NCBI RefSeq assembly: GCF_020554865.1
Contig: NZ_JAJCIC010000031.1
Coordinates: 1 to 55,807 of the forward strand
Length of the DNA stretch: 55,807 nt
Direction of reading: 5' to 3'
From: Lacrimispora sp. 210928-DFI.3.58
Lineage (GTDB): Bacteria > Bacillota > Clostridia > Lachnospirales > Lachnospiraceae
The position numbers and the translations under genes were made by a program. Position 1 is the stretch's first letter, and each line of letters opens with the position of its first letter. This document shows, in pieces, positions 18,183-26,187 of the stretch. The notes under the pieces were generated by a model, which worked only from the letters and a program-made list of their open reading frames with translations, had not been told where the DNA came from and did no database searches.

Positions 18183-19100
18183 ATGGATCAGATCCAGGAG
18201 AGAATATTGGAAGAGGTAGCGGATCTTCACGGCGTACCGGAGGGAGCCTACAACATCCGCGCAAACGGACAGATGGCCGGAAGGAACACCACGGCCAACA
18301 TTGACATTGTGACAAAGACAGACAAGCCGGGCATTGATATCCGCATCAAGCCGGGCACAAAGCATGAGAGTGTCCACATCCCGGTGGTAGTGAGCGCCAG
18401 CGGATTAAAGGAGGTCGTGTACAATGACTTCTATATCGGCGATGACGCGGATGTGGTGATCGTGGCAGGCTGCGGCATCCATAACTGCGGGAACCAGGAC
18501 TCCGAGCATGACGGCATCCATCGCTTCTTTGTAGGGAAAAATGCCCACGTGAAATATGTGGAAAAGCACTACGGCGAGGGAGACGGCACGGGAAAGCGCA
18601 TCTTAAATCCGGGCACAGAGGTTTACATGGAGGAAAACAGCTTCATGGAAATGGAAATGGTCCAGATAAAGGGCGTGGACTCCACCAACCGCACCAATAC
18701 CGCCGAGCTGGCAGCAGGGGCAAAGCTGATCGTAAGGGAGCGCCTTCTGACCCATGGGACTCAGGAGGCGGAGAGCACCTACATCGTGGAGCTGAACGGA
18801 GACGATGCCAGCGCAGATGTGGTTTCCCGCTCTGTGGCAAAGGATCAATCAAAACAGACCTTCAATTCCAAGATCGTGGGAAATGCAAAATGCAGCGGCC
18901 ATACGGAATGCGACGCCATCATCATGGATGATGCAAAGATATTTGCTATTCCGGGACTGATCGCCAACAACATTGACGCGGCATTGATCCATGAGGCTGC
19001 CATCGGAAAGATCGCAGGAGAGCAGATTGTAAAGCTGATGACCCTGGGGCTGACGGAGGAGGAAGCGGAAGCACAGATTGTCAATGGATTCCTGAAATAG
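18183..19100 (+). CDS. smsB: SufB/SufD-family Fe-S scaffold (SMS system)
   Basis: A 305-residue SufBD-fold protein, much shorter than SufB (about 470). It has the beta-helix core and the C-terminal helices with CSGHTECDAIIMDDAKI and LIHEAAIGKIAGEQ. The Cys in HTECD and the HEA pair correspond to positions in SufB/SufD that take part in building the cluster. It probably forms a complex with SmsC, the ATPase 131 bases upstream. The ATG at 18183 follows GAAGGAGGAAGG; an in-frame upstream ATG at 18090 lies within a stem-loop (ATGAAAGTC with GACTTTCAT, 18090-18158) and is unlikely to be the start. Confidence 0.92.
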   Translation: MDQIQERILEEVADLHGVPEGAYNIRANGQMAGRNTTANIDIVTKTDKPGIDIRIKPGTKHESVHIPVVVSASGLKEVVYNDFYIGDDADVVIVAGCGIHNCGNQDSEHDGIHRFFVGKNAHVKYVEKHYGEGDGTGKRILNPGTEVYMEENSFMEMEMVQIKGVDSTNRTNTAELAAGAKLIVRERLLTHGTQEAESTYIVELNGDDASADVVSRSVAKDQSKQTFNSKIVGNAKCSGHTECDAIIMDDAKIFAIPGLIANNIDAALIHEAAIGKIAGEQIVKLMTLGLTEEEAEAQIVNGFLK

Positions 19101-19223
19101 CAGGCTTGCAGATCATAGCGTTTCCTGCTGGTGAATATAGTGGTATGAAAGCAGTAAAATGTACTTGTAAGAATCTGGGCTCAAAGAGATTCCGGGAGTA
19201 CATGAAACCAGCGGGAGGAAAAG

Positions 19224-21092
19224 ATGGAAGACCAAAAACGCGAAAATCTGCTGAATCTGGCCCTGGGGGCAACGAAAGAGGAGCGGGAGCGCTCTGAAAA
19301 CCTGGAGGTGGGCTATGATCCGGAGGAGAAGACCTGGGAACTGATCGTCCGGTATTTTGGAAGTCTGGATCCATTGCGGGAAATGGGAATCCGGGTAAAG
19401 GAGCTCATAGGAGGCTATGCCGTGCTCCGCGTCCCGGAAAGCCGGATCGATGCTGTCAGCAGCTTAAACCAGATCCAATATATAGAAAAACCAAAGAGGC
19501 TGTTCTTTGCCGTGAATATGGCAAGAACAGCCTCTTGTCTTTCCGGGCTGCAGCCGTCGGGGCCGGGCGGAACAATCGGTCTGGACAATGTGGCCGGGGT
19601 GGGCGGCGGAGCAGGGCCAGGCGAAACGACCGGTCTGGACAGTGCAGCCGGGCCTGCCGCAGGCAGCGCTGCCTTAGGAGCAGGTACTTTGGGCTCCTTG
19701 GGGCTGATAGAGGGTGTCGGCTCCGGCCTCACAGGAAGAGGCGTACTGGTGGCTGTCATCGACTCCGGCATCGACTACTTCCATCCCGATTTCCGCAATG
19801 AGGATGGAACCACCCGTATTCTCTACCTCTGGGATCAAAACAGGGACACAGTCTATACCAGGGAGGAGATCAACCAGGCATTGTCTCAGGGAGCTTTGGA
19901 CCGTTCCCTGGGCCTGGCCTCCGTCCCGTCTACAGATACCAGCGGCCATGGAACGGCAGTGGCCGCCATTGCCGCCGGGAATGGACGTGAGAGCAGAGGC
20001 GTGTACCGGGGAGTGGCATTTGAAAGCGAGCTCCTCATTGTAAAGCTGGGAACGCCCCTGACAGACAGCTTTCCCAGGACGACCCAGCTGATGGAGGCCC
20101 TGGATTTTGTTCTGCGCCGCGCCCAGGAGCTGGGACGGCCTGTGGCGGTAAATATGAGCTTTGGAAACACCTATGGCTCCCACGACGGAACCAGCCTGCT
20201 GGAGACATTTATGGACGACATATCCAATTACGGACGCAGCGTATTGGCAGTGGGAACGGGAAATGAGGGAGCCGGGGCAGGCCACACATCGGGAAAGCTT
20301 AAGCTGGGCAGGGACGCAGAGGCGGAGCTGTCCATTGCGCCCTTCGAGACAGGTATGGGAGTACAGCTCTGGAAATCCTATGCAGACCAGTTTTCTATCA
20401 GCCTTGTCACACCCTCAGGTGTTGCCATAGGCCCCTTAGATGAGAGCCTGGGCCCGCAGACCATAGATACCGGAGAAACCAGGCTCCTCATCTATTACGG
20501 AAAGCCCAGCCCTTACAGCCCCTTTCAGGAGGTGTATTTTGACTTCATACCCCGCAGGGACTATCTTGACAGCGGGATATGGGTCTTCCGCCTTACCCCC
20601 AGGAGGCTGGTGACAGGGGAATACGACATGTGGCTGCCCTCCAGGGGCATATTAAACCCTGCCACCCGTTTCCTTTCCCCTTCTCCGGAGACCACCCTTA
20701 CCATCCCGTCCACAGCAGCAAAGGTCATTTCCGTAGGGGCATATGACGATTCCTACGGCTCCTATGCCGATTTCTCCGGCCGCGGCTTTACCCGCCAGAT
20801 AAGACAGGTCAAACCGGACCTGGCAGCTCCCGGAGTGGACATCGTCACAGCCAGGAGCGGAGGCGGATACGAGGCCGTGACAGGCACCTCCTTTGCAACG
20901 CCCTTTGTCACCGGCAGCGCAGCCCTCCTGATGCAGTGGGGGATCGTAGATGGAAATGATGCCTTTCTCTATGGGGAGAAGGTGAAGGCGTATCTGAGAC
21001 GCGGAGCAAGGCAATTGCCGGGATTTACGGAGTATCCGAATCCGCAAGTGGGGTATGGGGCGCTGTGTGTTCGTGGCAGCTTACCAGTGTGA
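19224..21092 (+). CDS. Subtilisin-family (S8) serine protease, Csp-like
   Basis: A 622-residue S8 peptidase with the full catalytic triad: Asp180 in VAVIDSGIDYFHPDF, His242 in SGHGTAVAAIAAG and Ser556 in GTSFATPFVTG. A prodomain-like N-terminus (to about residue 100) is followed by a Gly/Ala-rich low-complexity stretch (about 108-165) before the catalytic domain. A large insertion (about 350-480) lies between His and Ser, as in the clostridial germination protease family (CspB-like). No clear signal peptide is present, which also fits Csp proteins. A role in spore germination is inference from the family; no csp or sleC partner is nearby. Ribosome site GGGAGG precedes the ATG. Confidence 0.88.
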   Translation: MEDQKRENLLNLALGATKEERERSENLEVGYDPEEKTWELIVRYFGSLDPLREMGIRVKELIGGYAVLRVPESRIDAVSSLNQIQYIEKPKRLFFAVNMARTASCLSGLQPSGPGGTIGLDNVAGVGGGAGPGETTGLDSAAGPAAGSAALGAGTLGSLGLIEGVGSGLTGRGVLVAVIDSGIDYFHPDFRNEDGTTRILYLWDQNRDTVYTREEINQALSQGALDRSLGLASVPSTDTSGHGTAVAAIAAGNGRESRGVYRGVAFESELLIVKLGTPLTDSFPRTTQLMEALDFVLRRAQELGRPVAVNMSFGNTYGSHDGTSLLETFMDDISNYGRSVLAVGTGNEGAGAGHTSGKLKLGRDAEAELSIAPFETGMGVQLWKSYADQFSISLVTPSGVAIGPLDESLGPQTIDTGETRLLIYYGKPSPYSPFQEVYFDFIPRRDYLDSGIWVFRLTPRRLVTGEYDMWLPSRGILNPATRFLSPSPETTLTIPSTAAKVISVGAYDDSYGSYADFSGRGFTRQIRQVKPDLAAPGVDIVTARSGGGYEAVTGTSFATPFVTGSAALLMQWGIVDGNDAFLYGEKVKAYLRRGARQLPGFTEYPNPQVGYGALCVRGSLPV

Positions 21093-21108
21093 AAAAAGGG
21101 AAAATGCC

Positions 21109-21137
21109 TTGTTTGTAAAATAATAACATGGTACAAT
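21109..21137 (+). promoter_or_regulatory. Promoter of the small-protein/HipA-like kinase pair
   Basis: TTGTTT (21109-21114), 17-base spacer, TACAAT (21132-21137), 31 bases before the first start codon. Confidence 0.7.
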
Positions 21138-21167
21138 AAAAACAACATTGGTTGAGAGGTGAAAAGA

Positions 21168-21530
21168 ATGCAAGTAAAATTAAGCTCTCAGAAACGGGAA
21201 ATTATTAGTCACGGAACTGTGTTTTTATTTGATGAGAAGGGTGATCTTACATTTAATATTGACGCAGAAAATTCTTTTGAATTGGTTTTAACTATTAATT
21301 TTGACGAAGATATTTCTCAGAAGCGGAGAATCGAAACAAATCTTTCAGAAAACCACCTTAAGATAACATGCATCAATTTTGCAACACTGGGTACAGGGCT
21401 GACGGCTCCTTTGGAAATTGCAATAATTGATGGAAAAAAATTATATTTTATGTTCTGGGCATATTTGGAGGGAAGCGAGGAAAATAAAACAAGGGCACGT
21501 AAAGTAGAATATACTTTGTATAGTGAATGA
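21168..21530 (+). CDS. Small unknown protein paired with HipA-like kinase
   Basis: A 120-residue soluble protein I cannot assign to a named family. It appears rich in beta strands (GTVFLFDEKGDLTFNI, SFELVLTINF, KKLYFMFWAYLEG) with a conserved-looking GTGLTAPLEIAIIDGKK segment. It has no signal peptide, membrane span or DNA-binding helix-turn-helix. The ATG was chosen because GAGAGG lies eight bases upstream; a GTG at 21159 is the alternative. Its stop overlaps the GTG start of the kinase gene (GTGAATGA), which implies translational coupling and a functional link. The region is clearly more AT-rich than its neighbours, suggesting acquisition. Confidence 0.75.
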   Translation: MQVKLSSQKREIISHGTVFLFDEKGDLTFNIDAENSFELVLTINFDEDISQKRRIETNLSENHLKITCINFATLGTGLTAPLEIAIIDGKKLYFMFWAYLEGSEENKTRARKVEYTLYSE

Positions 21531-22743
21531 TGGGAATGGTGATAATGTGGAAAATGGCTTGTTGCGGCAGGAAATAATTGAACTGAATGATAATACTCCG
21601 AGAAAAAAACAAAAAAATAATATTACGTGTTATGATATCATGCATGGTGAAAAAAAAGTGGCAGAGATTAATACTCAGGGAGAGGCCACTGTCCTGAATG
21701 GAAGGTTTATTCCATATGACCTTTATTTGGAGGATGAGAGCGATTTTGATACGCTGATCAATAATATAAATAATTTTTATCATTGGTGTGCCTCGCGGGT
21801 GTTGTCTCTGGATAGAAAATATGCAAAAGAAATTTTAAACAGCATCGGAATGGCACAGGCAATGACAGATCGGGATCGTGCTAAAATATCATTATCATAT
21901 CACTGTGTATCCCTGACGGATATTTATTGGGTAAAAAAGAGTGATGAAGAAATTTCCTACGAAAAGATAAATTTATATGATAATTCATTAAATGAGGCGG
22001 TGGTAGAGCTTTCTTTGCGTGGAAAGCCGATGACAGTTACGAATCAGGAACTGGCACAGGATTTATCTACAAAAGGCTGCTTTCCAAAAGCCTGGATTAG
22101 AAGGGAAAAAGATTTTATTTTATTAAAAGATGGCGGTGATGATGCTGTTCAAAAGGAACTCTTAGCAAGTAGATTATGCCAATGCTTTGACTTTAAACAG
22201 GTGAAATATAAAGAAGGCTTTTATGATGGGCAAAAAGTAACTGAGAGTAAGATTATCACTTCCCAGAAGTATTCTATTGTTTCCAAGATGGCATTTGAAA
22301 TATATGCGCAAAATCATGACCTGAATGTATTGGATGAGTGTTTAAGGATAGATAAAGAGACGTACTATGGAATGAATATACTTGATTATCTGGTTGGTAA
22401 CATAGATCGGCATCCGGAAAACTGGGGATTATTGGTTGATAATCAGACCAATGAATATATTTCGCTATATCCGATCATGGATTTTAACCAGAGCTTTGGA
22501 AGTTATGACACTATAGATGGAGCAAACTGTCAAACGGTTTATCCTGAGAAAAGGACGCAGCGAGAGGCGGCTATTGAGGCAGTCAGAAATATTGGGCTAC
22601 ATCAGATTAAAGATATAGATGGAAATCTTTTTGAAGATAAGATAGAATGGAAAACAATGTTTTTTCGAAGACTTGAAGAATTAAAAAATGCTGTAGACGA
22701 GCAACTTCGTAACAATAATCCGCACATGATGGAATGTCGGTAA
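21523..22743 (+). CDS. HipA-like serine/threonine kinase
   Basis: A 406-residue protein whose C-terminal half has the HipA-type kinase pattern: a possible ATP-binding lysine in FILLKDGG (about residue 205) with ALASRLC-like helix after it, the catalytic loop GNIDRHPENWGLL (about 293-305) with the Asp and Asn, and the metal-binding MDFNQSF (about 325). HipA and CtkA families phosphorylate proteins such as aminoacyl-tRNA synthetases. The N-terminal half (about 1-180) is unlike HipA and may be a separate domain. Starts at GTG overlapping the upstream stop; GTG at 21547 is an alternative. Not fused to, or next to, a HipB-type DNA-binding antitoxin. Function is inferred from the fold only. Confidence 0.75.
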   Translation: MNDGNGDNVENGLLRQEIIELNDNTPRKKQKNNITCYDIMHGEKKVAEINTQGEATVLNGRFIPYDLYLEDESDFDTLINNINNFYHWCASRVLSLDRKYAKEILNSIGMAQAMTDRDRAKISLSYHCVSLTDIYWVKKSDEEISYEKINLYDNSLNEAVVELSLRGKPMTVTNQELAQDLSTKGCFPKAWIRREKDFILLKDGGDDAVQKELLASRLCQCFDFKQVKYKEGFYDGQKVTESKIITSQKYSIVSKMAFEIYAQNHDLNVLDECLRIDKETYYGMNILDYLVGNIDRHPENWGLLVDNQTNEYISLYPIMDFNQSFGSYDTIDGANCQTVYPEKRTQREAAIEAVRNIGLHQIKDIDGNLFEDKIEWKTMFFRRLEELKNAVDEQLRNNNPHMMECR

Positions 22744-22762
22744 TATCCATCTATGTTTTAAA

Positions 22763-22805
22763 ATGCCGCAGGCGATCACCGGACGACCGCCTGCGGTATT
22801 TTTTT
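22763..22805 (+). terminator. Terminator after HipA-like kinase gene
   Basis: CCGCAGGCG (22766-22774) pairs perfectly with CGCCTGCGG (22788-22796), followed by a run of seven T. Confidence 0.93.
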
Positions 22806-22877
22806 GCCCGCTATGGAAGAAGATTCGATAAACTTTTGAATCAAAAGAAAAATAATGCAAAATCATTAAAATAACAG

Positions 22878-22905
22878 TTGACATCTGCTGAAAATGTGTT
22901 ATTAT
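22878..22905 (+). promoter_or_regulatory. Promoter of the hexitol PTS operon
   Basis: TTGACA (22878-22883), 16-base spacer, TATTAT (22900-22905). It lies directly upstream of repeats that may be the operator. Confidence 0.8.
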
Positions 22906-22917
22906 GTATATAGAGTT

Positions 22918-22953
22918 GTTGAAACGAAACAAAAAGAGATGTTAAAACGAAAA
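22918..22953 (+). promoter_or_regulatory. Putative DeoR-family operator (direct repeats)
   Basis: Two direct repeats, GTTGAAACGAAAC (22918-22930) and GTTAAAACGAAAA (22941-22953), start 23 bases apart, just downstream of the -10 element. Repeated AAACGAAA-type boxes are typical operators of GlpR/FruR-like DeoR repressors, and a DeoR gene lies in this operon. Binding is inference. Confidence 0.55.
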
Positions 22954-22970
22954 TAAAAAGGAGGATTACC

Positions 22971-23903
22971 ATGATTTACACTGTAACCTTGAATCCAGCC
23001 CTGGATAAGACAGTTGAGATCCCTTCTCTGACGATCGACAGTGTCAACCGGATCACCACCATGCGGACAGATCCGGGTGGAAAGGGCATCAATGTCTCTA
23101 AGGTGATCGACAAGCTGGGAGGCAGGAGCATTGCCACAGGTATTCTCGGAGGAGATACGGGACGTGCGATCCAATCTGCCCTGGAGGCCATGGGACTTGA
23201 GACCTGCTTTCAGTTTGTGGAGGGCGAGACCCGTACGAACTTAAAGGTGATCGATCCGGTGAACCATACCAATACCGACATCAATGAGCCTGGCGTCACC
23301 GTATCCGAGGAGATCCTGAATGAGCTTTTAGGGGAGCTGCTGGCAAAGCTGGCTGCCGGTGATATCGTGGTCCTCTCAGGAAGCCTGCCAAAGGGAGCGC
23401 CAAAGGATACCTATTGCACCTGGGTGAAGGCCTGTAAGGCAGCAGGGGCAAAGGTGATCCTGGATGCGGACGGAGCACTGCTGGCCGCAGGCATTGAGGC
23501 CTCTCCCTATCTGATCAAGCCTAATAATCATGAGCTTTCCGGCCTTATGGGACAGACGCTGGAAACACCAAAGGAGCTGGAGCGGGCAGCCCGCAGCCTG
23601 ATGGAGAAGTACGGGATCGCGAAGATCGTTGTCTCCATGGGAGGCGATGGAGCCCTGTATGTGACAGAGAACGAGACAGTTTATGCAGAGGGCCTGAAGG
23701 TTCCGGTGGGGAGTACCGTAGGTGCCGGAGACAGCGTGGTGGCTTCTCTTGCCGTTGCAGAGGAGTCCGGCATGAGCCTTGAGGAGGCTGTCCGCCTTTC
23801 CACAGCCACCGGCGCAGCTAATGTGATGTGCAGCGGGACACAGGCAGCAGAGTACAGCGTGATCGAGGGATTGATCCCGAAGGTGGTATTTGGCAGGCTG
23901 TAA
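22971..23903 (+). CDS. fruK: 1-phosphofructokinase / PfkB-family hexose-phosphate kinase
   Basis: A 310-residue PfkB-family kinase of the 1-phosphofructokinase/tagatose-6-phosphate kinase group. The substrate region reads TLNPALDKTVEIP and the first signature GGKGINVSKVI. The catalytic C-terminal signature is STVGAGDSVVASLA, whose Asp is the base. Such enzymes phosphorylate fructose-1-phosphate (or tagatose-6-phosphate) to the bisphosphate. It is first in an operon with a hexitol-phosphate dehydrogenase, a DeoR regulator and a mannitol-type PTS, so fructose-1-phosphate made from a hexitol phosphate is a plausible substrate. AAGGAGG precedes the ATG. Confidence 0.85.
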   Translation: MIYTVTLNPALDKTVEIPSLTIDSVNRITTMRTDPGGKGINVSKVIDKLGGRSIATGILGGDTGRAIQSALEAMGLETCFQFVEGETRTNLKVIDPVNHTNTDINEPGVTVSEEILNELLGELLAKLAAGDIVVLSGSLPKGAPKDTYCTWVKACKAAGAKVILDADGALLAAGIEASPYLIKPNNHELSGLMGQTLETPKELERAARSLMEKYGIAKIVVSMGGDGALYVTENETVYAEGLKVPVGSTVGAGDSVVASLAVAEESGMSLEEAVRLSTATGAANVMCSGTQAAEYSVIEGLIPKVVFGRL

Positions 23904-24006
23904 TACAGAGTGCATCCGCAGCCAGAAAATGATTTGTTGTTCTAAAAGAAAATTCATTGTTGCAAAGCTACATATATTCAATTAAGATGGAGAAAGGAGT
24001 TTTATT

Positions 24007-25278
24007 ATGAAAGCAAGAGGCGTTAGACTGCATGCGGCAAACGATTTAAGACTTGAGGAGTTTGAACTTCCGGAGATCACAGATGACGAGATCCTGGTAA
24101 AGGTGGTATCTGACAGTATTTGTATGTCCACCTACAAATGTGCGATCCTGGGCACTGCCCACAAGCGTGTTCACGATGATGTGGCTGAGCATCCGGCTAT
24201 CATGGGCCATGAGTTTGCAGGCGACATTGTGAAGGTAGGTAAGAACCACCAGGATACCTTTAAGCCTGGTATGAAGTTCACCCTGCAGCCGGCTTTAAAC
24301 TACAAGGGGACCATGTGGAGCCCAGGCTATTCCTACGAGTTCTTTGGCGGAGATACCACCTACTGCGTTATTCCTGCTGAGGTGATGGAGTTAGGCTGCC
24401 TGCTGGAGTACAAGGGCCGTGCTTACTATGAGGCATCCCTGGCTGAGCCAATGTCCTGCAGCATCGGTGCATTTAATGCTGCTTACCACACTCAGATGGG
24501 CGTGTATACCCACCAGATGGGCATCAAGGAAGGCGGAAAGCTGGCGATCATGGCTGGTGCAGGTCCTATGGGACTGGGCGCTCTGACCTATGCTCTTCAC
24601 CGCGATGTCCGTCCATCCATGGTAGTTGTGACAGATTTAAACCAGGAGCGCCTGGACCGGGCTGCTCACCTGTTCCCTCCGGCAGAGGTTGCTGAGAAGG
24701 AAGGCATTGAGCTGCACTTTGTAAATACCGGAAGCTTCGAGGACCCGGTAGCAGAGCTTATGAGAATCTCCGGCGGAACAGGCTACGATGATGTGCTGTG
24801 CTATGCTCCTGTTGCCGCTGTTGTGAAGCAGTCCAGCGATATCCTGGGCCGTGACGGCTGCCTGAATTTCTTTGCAGGCCCTACAGACAACAAGTTCAGC
24901 GCAACTATGAACTTCTATGATGTGCACTACAATTCTACTCATGTAATGGGAACCACAGGTGGCAATACCGATGACATGATCGAGTCCCTGGAGCTGACTG
25001 CTGCAAAGCGCATTGATCCGGCTGTTATGGTAACTCACATCGGCGGTCTGGACAGCGTAGCGGAGACCACTCTGAACCTGCCTAAGATCCCAGGGGGCAA
25101 GAAGCTCATTTACACTCATCTGACCATGCCTCTGACCGCCCTTACTGACCTTCGCGCAAAGGGCGAGGCAGAGAAGGATGAGCGTCTGATCGCTCTGGCT
25201 GATATTGTGGATGCTCACAAGGGCTTATGGTGCCCGGAGGCAGAAGAGTACTTACTTGCCAACTTTATCAACGAATAA
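24007..25278 (+). CDS. Zinc-dependent hexitol-phosphate dehydrogenase, L-sorbose-1-phosphate reductase-like
   Basis: A 423-residue medium-chain dehydrogenase resembling SorE, which interconverts L-sorbose-1-phosphate and D-glucitol-6-phosphate. It has the catalytic zinc area with IMGHEFAGDIVKVG and the nucleotide-binding loop AGAGPMGLGAL (about residues 181-191). A segment with several acidic residues and CMSTYKC lies near the N-terminus. The length is greater than ordinary alcohol dehydrogenases but right for SorE. It sits between the PfkB kinase and the DeoR/PTS genes, so it probably oxidises the hexitol phosphate delivered by the PTS. The exact substrate is not determined by sequence. AAAGGAG lies upstream of the ATG. 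Confidence 0.82.
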   Translation: MKARGVRLHAANDLRLEEFELPEITDDEILVKVVSDSICMSTYKCAILGTAHKRVHDDVAEHPAIMGHEFAGDIVKVGKNHQDTFKPGMKFTLQPALNYKGTMWSPGYSYEFFGGDTTYCVIPAEVMELGCLLEYKGRAYYEASLAEPMSCSIGAFNAAYHTQMGVYTHQMGIKEGGKLAIMAGAGPMGLGALTYALHRDVRPSMVVVTDLNQERLDRAAHLFPPAEVAEKEGIELHFVNTGSFEDPVAELMRISGGTGYDDVLCYAPVAAVVKQSSDILGRDGCLNFFAGPTDNKFSATMNFYDVHYNSTHVMGTTGGNTDDMIESLELTAAKRIDPAVMVTHIGGLDSVAETTLNLPKIPGGKKLIYTHLTMPLTALTDLRAKGEAEKDERLIALADIVDAHKGLWCPEAEEYLLANFINE

Positions 25279-25325
25279 ATGTTGCCGGGACCTTCCGTTT
25301 GTCCCGGCACAGACGGGAGGTCCTT

Positions 25326-26087
25326 ATGGATTCAATGGAAACTCGCAGAAATGCGATAGTTGAACTGATCAACGAAAAAGGAACAGTCAGTTTTTCTCAG
25401 CTGAAGGATGCATTTCCAAATGTATCTGAGATGACACTGCGCACAGATCTGAAGCTTTTAGACGAGGCAAAGCGTATCCTGCGCATCCACGGAGGGGCAA
25501 GATCCGTGCAGGTCATCATTGGCACAGATGATTTTCTGAACCGGAAGTCTGTCCGGAATATCCCTGAAAAACAGAAGATTGCAGAAAAGGCACTGACGCT
25601 TCTGCACCCGGATACCACTATTTTCCTGGATTCAGGAAGCACCACCACCATGTTTGCACGCCAGTTCCCGGACCAGTCGAACCTGATCTATACCACCGGC
25701 CTAAGCTGTGCAACAGAGCTTGCGAATCTGTCGAAGCCCATCGTGATGCTTCCCGGCGGCAGGCTGAACCGCTACAGCCAGAGTATTTTTGGCTTTTCTG
25801 CCATCAAAGAGCTGGAGCGGATCAATTTTCATCAGGTATTTCTGGGGATCACGGGCTTTCACTATTCGGCAGGCTTTACGGGCGGTATCAATGAAGAGGT
25901 GATTTTAAAGCAGACAGCCATCCGGCAGTCAGAGCAGGTCATTGCTTTGATGGATTCCTCCAAGATCGGGGTGAAATGCAGCTTTGGCGTCTGCGGACTT
26001 GCAGATATTGATATCGTAGTTTCCGATGGGAAGCTGCCGGAGGAATTCCTGGCAGAGTGCAGAAAATATGGCGTGACAGTCCTGTAA
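25326..26087 (+). CDS. DeoR/GlpR-family transcriptional regulator
   Basis: A 253-residue regulator with the DeoR layout: an N-terminal winged helix-turn-helix (about residues 1-60, TRRNAIVELINEKGTVSFSQ then SEMTLRTDLKLLDEAKR, ILRIHGGA) and a C-terminal phosphosugar-sensing domain (from about 75, FLDSGSTTTMFA, TTGLSCATEL, MDSSKIGVKCSF). It probably represses its own operon and responds to a sugar phosphate made by it. GGGAGGTCC precedes the ATG. It lies between the dehydrogenase and PTS genes. Confidence 0.9.
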   Translation: MDSMETRRNAIVELINEKGTVSFSQLKDAFPNVSEMTLRTDLKLLDEAKRILRIHGGARSVQVIIGTDDFLNRKSVRNIPEKQKIAEKALTLLHPDTTIFLDSGSTTTMFARQFPDQSNLIYTTGLSCATELANLSKPIVMLPGGRLNRYSQSIFGFSAIKELERINFHQVFLGITGFHYSAGFTGGINEEVILKQTAIRQSEQVIALMDSSKIGVKCSFGVCGLADIDIVVSDGKLPEEFLAECRKYGVTVL

Positions 26088-26187
26088 GCAGCTGCTTTCC
26101 GCCCGCAGCGGACCAGTCAGCGTTGCTGGCCGCGGTGCGTGATCAGTTTCCCCATTGATAGATTCAATAAAAGAGGGGTTCTTTCTT

